Origin: Candidatus Pelagibacterales bacterium
GTDB lineage: Bacteria > Pseudomonadota > Alphaproteobacteria > Rickettsiales > UBA1997
Length of the DNA: 8,351 nt
Assembly (NCBI GenBank): GCA_016882165.1
Contig: VHBV01000056.1
Coordinates: 1 to 8,351 of the forward strand
Direction: 5' to 3'
The position numbers and the translations under genes were made by a program. The notes beneath the pieces were generated by a model. The model saw only the letters and a program-made list of their open reading frames with translations. It had not been told where the DNA came from and did not search any database. How positions within the stretch are numbered: the first letter of the stretch is position 1; every line of letters begins with the position of its first letter. Below, piece after piece: positions 6,033-8,351 of this stretch.

Positions 6033-6071
6033 GCAAAGCCTTGCACAAAAATTTGAACTTAAATAAAACTT

Positions 6072-8351
6072 ATGCTTAAAACTGCAAACCTTGGTTTTCC
6101 AAGAATTGGCGCCAACCGTGAATTAAAAAAAGCTATAGAAAGCTACTGGAAAGGTGCAATTTCATCTGATGAACTTAAAAAAGCCGCATCAGAAATTAGA
6201 AGTAAAAACTGGCAAACTCAAAAAAATGCCGGAATTCATTTCATTCCTTCGAATGACTTCTCTTTCTATGATCATATTTTAGGAATGATCACACTATTTG
6301 GAGCTGTTCCTTCTAGATTTAAATTTGAAGGTGGAAATGTTGATCTTGATCTTTACTTCGCAATGGCAAGAGGCAAGCAAGACAATGGAATTGACGTAAC
6401 TGCGATGGAAATGACAAAGTGGTTTGACACCAACTATCATTACATTGTTGCTGAATTTTCCAAAAATCAAAAATTCCAAATCTCTTGCTCAAAAATCTTC
6501 AATGAATATTTAGAAGCAAAACAACTTGGAATTGAAACAAGACCAGTAATCTTAGGACCTGTTACTTTCCTTCTTCTTGGAAAAACAGTTGAAGATTTCA
6601 ATAAATTAGAATTGTTGCCAAATCTTTTGAACGCTTATCAAGAACTTTTCACTAAATTGAAAGAAATTGGCGTAAAAGAAGTTCAAATTGATGAACCTTT
6701 CCTGGTTACAGATTTAAGTGCTGATGCTGTAAAAGCATATGTAAATTCTTACCAAAAAATCAAAGAATTTGCAAACGGTATTAAACTTCATTTAACAACT
6801 TATTTTGATACTTTAGCTGATAATACTGAGCTTGCTTTCAGCTTAAATACAGATTCTGTTCATGTTGACTTGGTTCGCGCTCCAGAACAACTTGAAAAAG
6901 TTTTAGAATCAGTAAAACCAAACCAATCTTTATCTCTTGGTTTAATTGATGGAAGAAACATATGGATCAATAACCTTGGAAACTCAATTGAAATTGCTCA
7001 AAAAGCAGTTGCAAAACTTGGAAAAGAAAGAGTTATTGTTGCACCTTCTTGTTCTTTAATACATTCTCCAGTTGATTTAGAAAACGAAACTGACCTTGAT
7101 GCTGAATTGAAATCTTGGTTATCTTTTGCAACACAAAAACTTAACGAAATTGCAATTATTGCTAAAGCTGCTGATGGTAATGCGTCAGAAGTTGCTACTG
7201 AAATTTCTAAAAACAAAACTGCAATTGAAAATAGAAAATCATCAAAAAGAATTCATAATGATGCAGTAAAACAAAGAGTTTCTGGCATCACTGAAGCAAT
7301 GATTGATCGTAAAAGTTCTTACTCAACTCGTAAAGAAATTCAAAATAACTATATTTCTCTACCAATTTTACCAACCACAACAATTGGTTCTTTCCCTCAA
7401 ACAAAAGAAGTCAGAAAAAACCGTGCCGAGTTCAAAGCAGGAAAAATTTCTGCCGAAGCTTATAATCAATTTATCAAAGAAGAAACTGTAAGAACAGTTA
7501 AATTCCAAGAAGAAATTGACCTGGACGTTTTGGTTCACGGCGAGTTTGAACGTAACGATATGGTAGAATATTTTGGCGAACAACTAGCTGGATTTTTCTT
7601 CACTAAAAACGGTTGGGTACAAAGCTATGGTTCACGATGTGTAAAACCACCTGTAATTTTTGGAGACGTTTCTAGACCTAATCCAATGACAGTTGAGTGG
7701 GCAAAATATGCTCAAAGTCTTACACAAAAAATTATGAAAGGCATGTTAACTGGTCCAATCACCATCTTACAATGGTCTTTTGTGCGTGATGACCAACCAA
7801 GAAAAACCACTGCTTTACAAATTGCTTTTGCAATTCGTGACGAAGTTTGTGATCTAGAAAAAGCTGGCATCAAAATCATTCAAATTGATGAAGCTGCTTT
7901 AAGAGAAGGTTTGCCAATCAGAAAATCAGCTTGGGAAAACTACTTAAAATGGGCGGTAGAAGCTTTCAGAATAAGTGCTTCTGGTGTTGAAGATAGAACA
8001 CAAATTCATACACACATGTGCTATTCTGAGTTTAATGATATTATAAAAGCAATTGCCGATATGGATGCTGACGTAATTTCAATTGAAACTTCTCGTTCTA
8101 ATATGGAACTACTAAATGCCTTCATTAATTTCAAATATCCAAATGAAATTGGACCAGGTGTTTATGATATTCACTCTCCAAGAGTTCCTAAACAAGAAGA
8201 AATGGAGATTTTGCTGAACAAAGCCTTAAGCGTTTTAAAACCTGAACAAATCTGGGTAAATCCTGATTGTGGTTTAAAAACTCGCGATTGGCCTGAAACA
8301 AAACTTGCTTTAAAACAAATGGTTGATGCAACAAAAGCTTTAAGAGCTAAA
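6072..8351 (+). CDS. metE: Cobalamin-independent methionine synthase, stop codon beyond window
   Basis: This enzyme transfers a methyl group from 5-methyltetrahydropteroyl-tri-glutamate to homocysteine to give methionine, without vitamin B12, in the cytoplasm. The frame runs 760 codons to the last base. The N-terminal domain opens with LGFPRIGANRELKKA; the C-terminal catalytic barrel opens with LPTTTIGSFPQTKEVR. Zinc ligands are His648 and Cys650 (THTHMCYSEF), Glu672 (SIETSRS) and Cys733 (NPDCGLKTR). The catalytic acid is His701 in YDIHSPRVP. All are offset by +7 from the E. coli residues His641, Cys643, Glu665, Cys726 and His694, and 27 residues follow the last Cys as in the 753-residue E. 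coli enzyme. The protein is therefore probably complete, lacking only its stop. No frameshift was seen. There is no clear Shine-Dalgarno, but the start fits the family N-terminus. Confidence 0.97.
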   Translation, partial: MLKTANLGFPRIGANRELKKAIESYWKGAISSDELKKAASEIRSKNWQTQKNAGIHFIPSNDFSFYDHILGMITLFGAVPSRFKFEGGNVDLDLYFAMARGKQDNGIDVTAMEMTKWFDTNYHYIVAEFSKNQKFQISCSKIFNEYLEAKQLGIETRPVILGPVTFLLLGKTVEDFNKLELLPNLLNAYQELFTKLKEIGVKEVQIDEPFLVTDLSADAVKAYVNSYQKIKEFANGIKLHLTTYFDTLADNTELAFSLNTDSVHVDLVRAPEQLEKVLESVKPNQSLSLGLIDGRNIWINNLGNSIEIAQKAVAKLGKERVIVAPSCSLIHSPVDLENETDLDAELKSWLSFATQKLNEIAIIAKAADGNASEVATEISKNKTAIENRKSSKRIHNDAVKQRVSGITEAMIDRKSSYSTRKEIQNNYISLPILPTTTIGSFPQTKEVRKNRAEFKAGKISAEAYNQFIKEETVRTVKFQEEIDLDVLVHGEFERNDMVEYFGEQLAGFFFTKNGWVQSYGSRCVKPPVIFGDVSRPNPMTVEWAKYAQSLTQKIMKGMLTGPITILQWSFVRDDQPRKTTALQIAFAIRDEVCDLEKAGIKIIQIDEAALREGLPIRKSAWENYLKWAVEAFRISASGVEDRTQIHTHMCYSEFNDIIKAIADMDADVISIETSRSNMELLNAFINFKYPNEIGPGVYDIHSPRVPKQEEMEILLNKALSVLKPEQIWVNPDCGLKTRDWPETKLALKQMVDATKALRAK

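Larger units (their letters stand above)
5580..6071. other. Divergent intergenic region between the M23 gene and metE
   Basis: This is about 490 nt with no recognised gene. The part up to about 5870 is A/T-rich. It contains an imperfect palindrome at 5601-5622 (CTATA...TATAG) just upstream of the M23 start, an 8-bp inverted repeat ATTTTGGG (5749-5756) / CCCAAAAT (5794-5801), and two very short open frames of doubtful status (minus 5693-5628, plus 5787-5840). The part from 5869 to 6071 looks like a metE promoter and structured leader, described separately. No tRNA, and no SAM or cobalamin riboswitch core that I can recognise, was seen. I found no convincing promoter for the minus-strand genes. 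Confidence 0.7.

Noticed and set aside
5878..6071. SAM or cobalamin riboswitch upstream of metE
   Set aside because: I looked for the B12-box, S-box and SAM-II core sequences. Only a partial likeness to the end of the B12 box (GCCTGCC near 5991-5997) is present, without the preceding conserved helices.
6090..6103. Perfect hairpin CTTGG-TTTT-CCAAG at the start of metE
   Set aside because: It lies inside the codons for the conserved MetE N-terminal LGFPRIG motif, so the symmetry is explained by protein sequence and codon choice.
1..8351. TGA recoded as tryptophan
   Set aside because: No visible gene ends in TGA, which raised the question, but the Trp codons checked in nadE and the small double-CxxC gene are TGG and no gene needs an in-frame TGA; the sample of seven stops is too small to mean anything.

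Overview
The window is an AT-rich stretch (about one third G+C by eye) of a bacterial chromosome, holding six complete or nearly complete housekeeping-type genes plus a fragment at the left edge. The likely source is an alphaproteobacterium of an AT-rich lineage. The evidence is the alphaproteobacterial-style glutamyl-tRNA synthetase C-terminus, the two-domain glutamine-dependent NAD synthetase, and a membrane-anchored M23 endopeptidase overlapping a bactofilin gene. This placement is inference from remembered family features, not from a search. All tryptophans I checked are TGG, so the code looks standard. The seven visible stop codons are TAA or TAG, and Shine-Dalgarno sequences are weak or absent.

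Left block (1-3854, plus strand): the tail of an unidentified Lys-rich protein, then a tight four-gene unit. It runs nadE (NAD synthetase), an RDD membrane protein (start overlapping the nadE stop by 1 nt), a 74-residue CxxC/membrane/CxxC protein resembling the LITAF-like layout (2 nt gap), and gltX (15 nt gap). The unit joins NAD synthesis and tRNA charging with two small membrane proteins of unknown role.

Middle block (3959-5582, minus strand, convergent with gltX): an M23 LytM-type peptidoglycan endopeptidase followed by an overlapping bactofilin gene. The pair is a recognised cell-shape module in which a bactofilin scaffold positions a cell-wall hydrolase.

Right block (5583-8351): a divergent 489-500 nt intergenic region, then metE, the cobalamin-independent methionine synthase. 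MetE runs to the last base as 760 sense codons. Alignment of its zinc ligands with the E. coli enzyme suggests that only the stop codon is missing. The metE leader has an extended -10 promoter candidate about 200 nt upstream, and a GC-richer patch whose sequences can fold in two mutually exclusive ways, one being a terminator-like hairpin followed by six T. This possible attenuator, carrying two tiny overlapping reading frames, is the most interesting unexplained signal here. I found no match to the SAM or cobalamin riboswitch consensus sequences I remember. No mobile elements, CRISPR arrays, tRNA or rRNA genes were seen.
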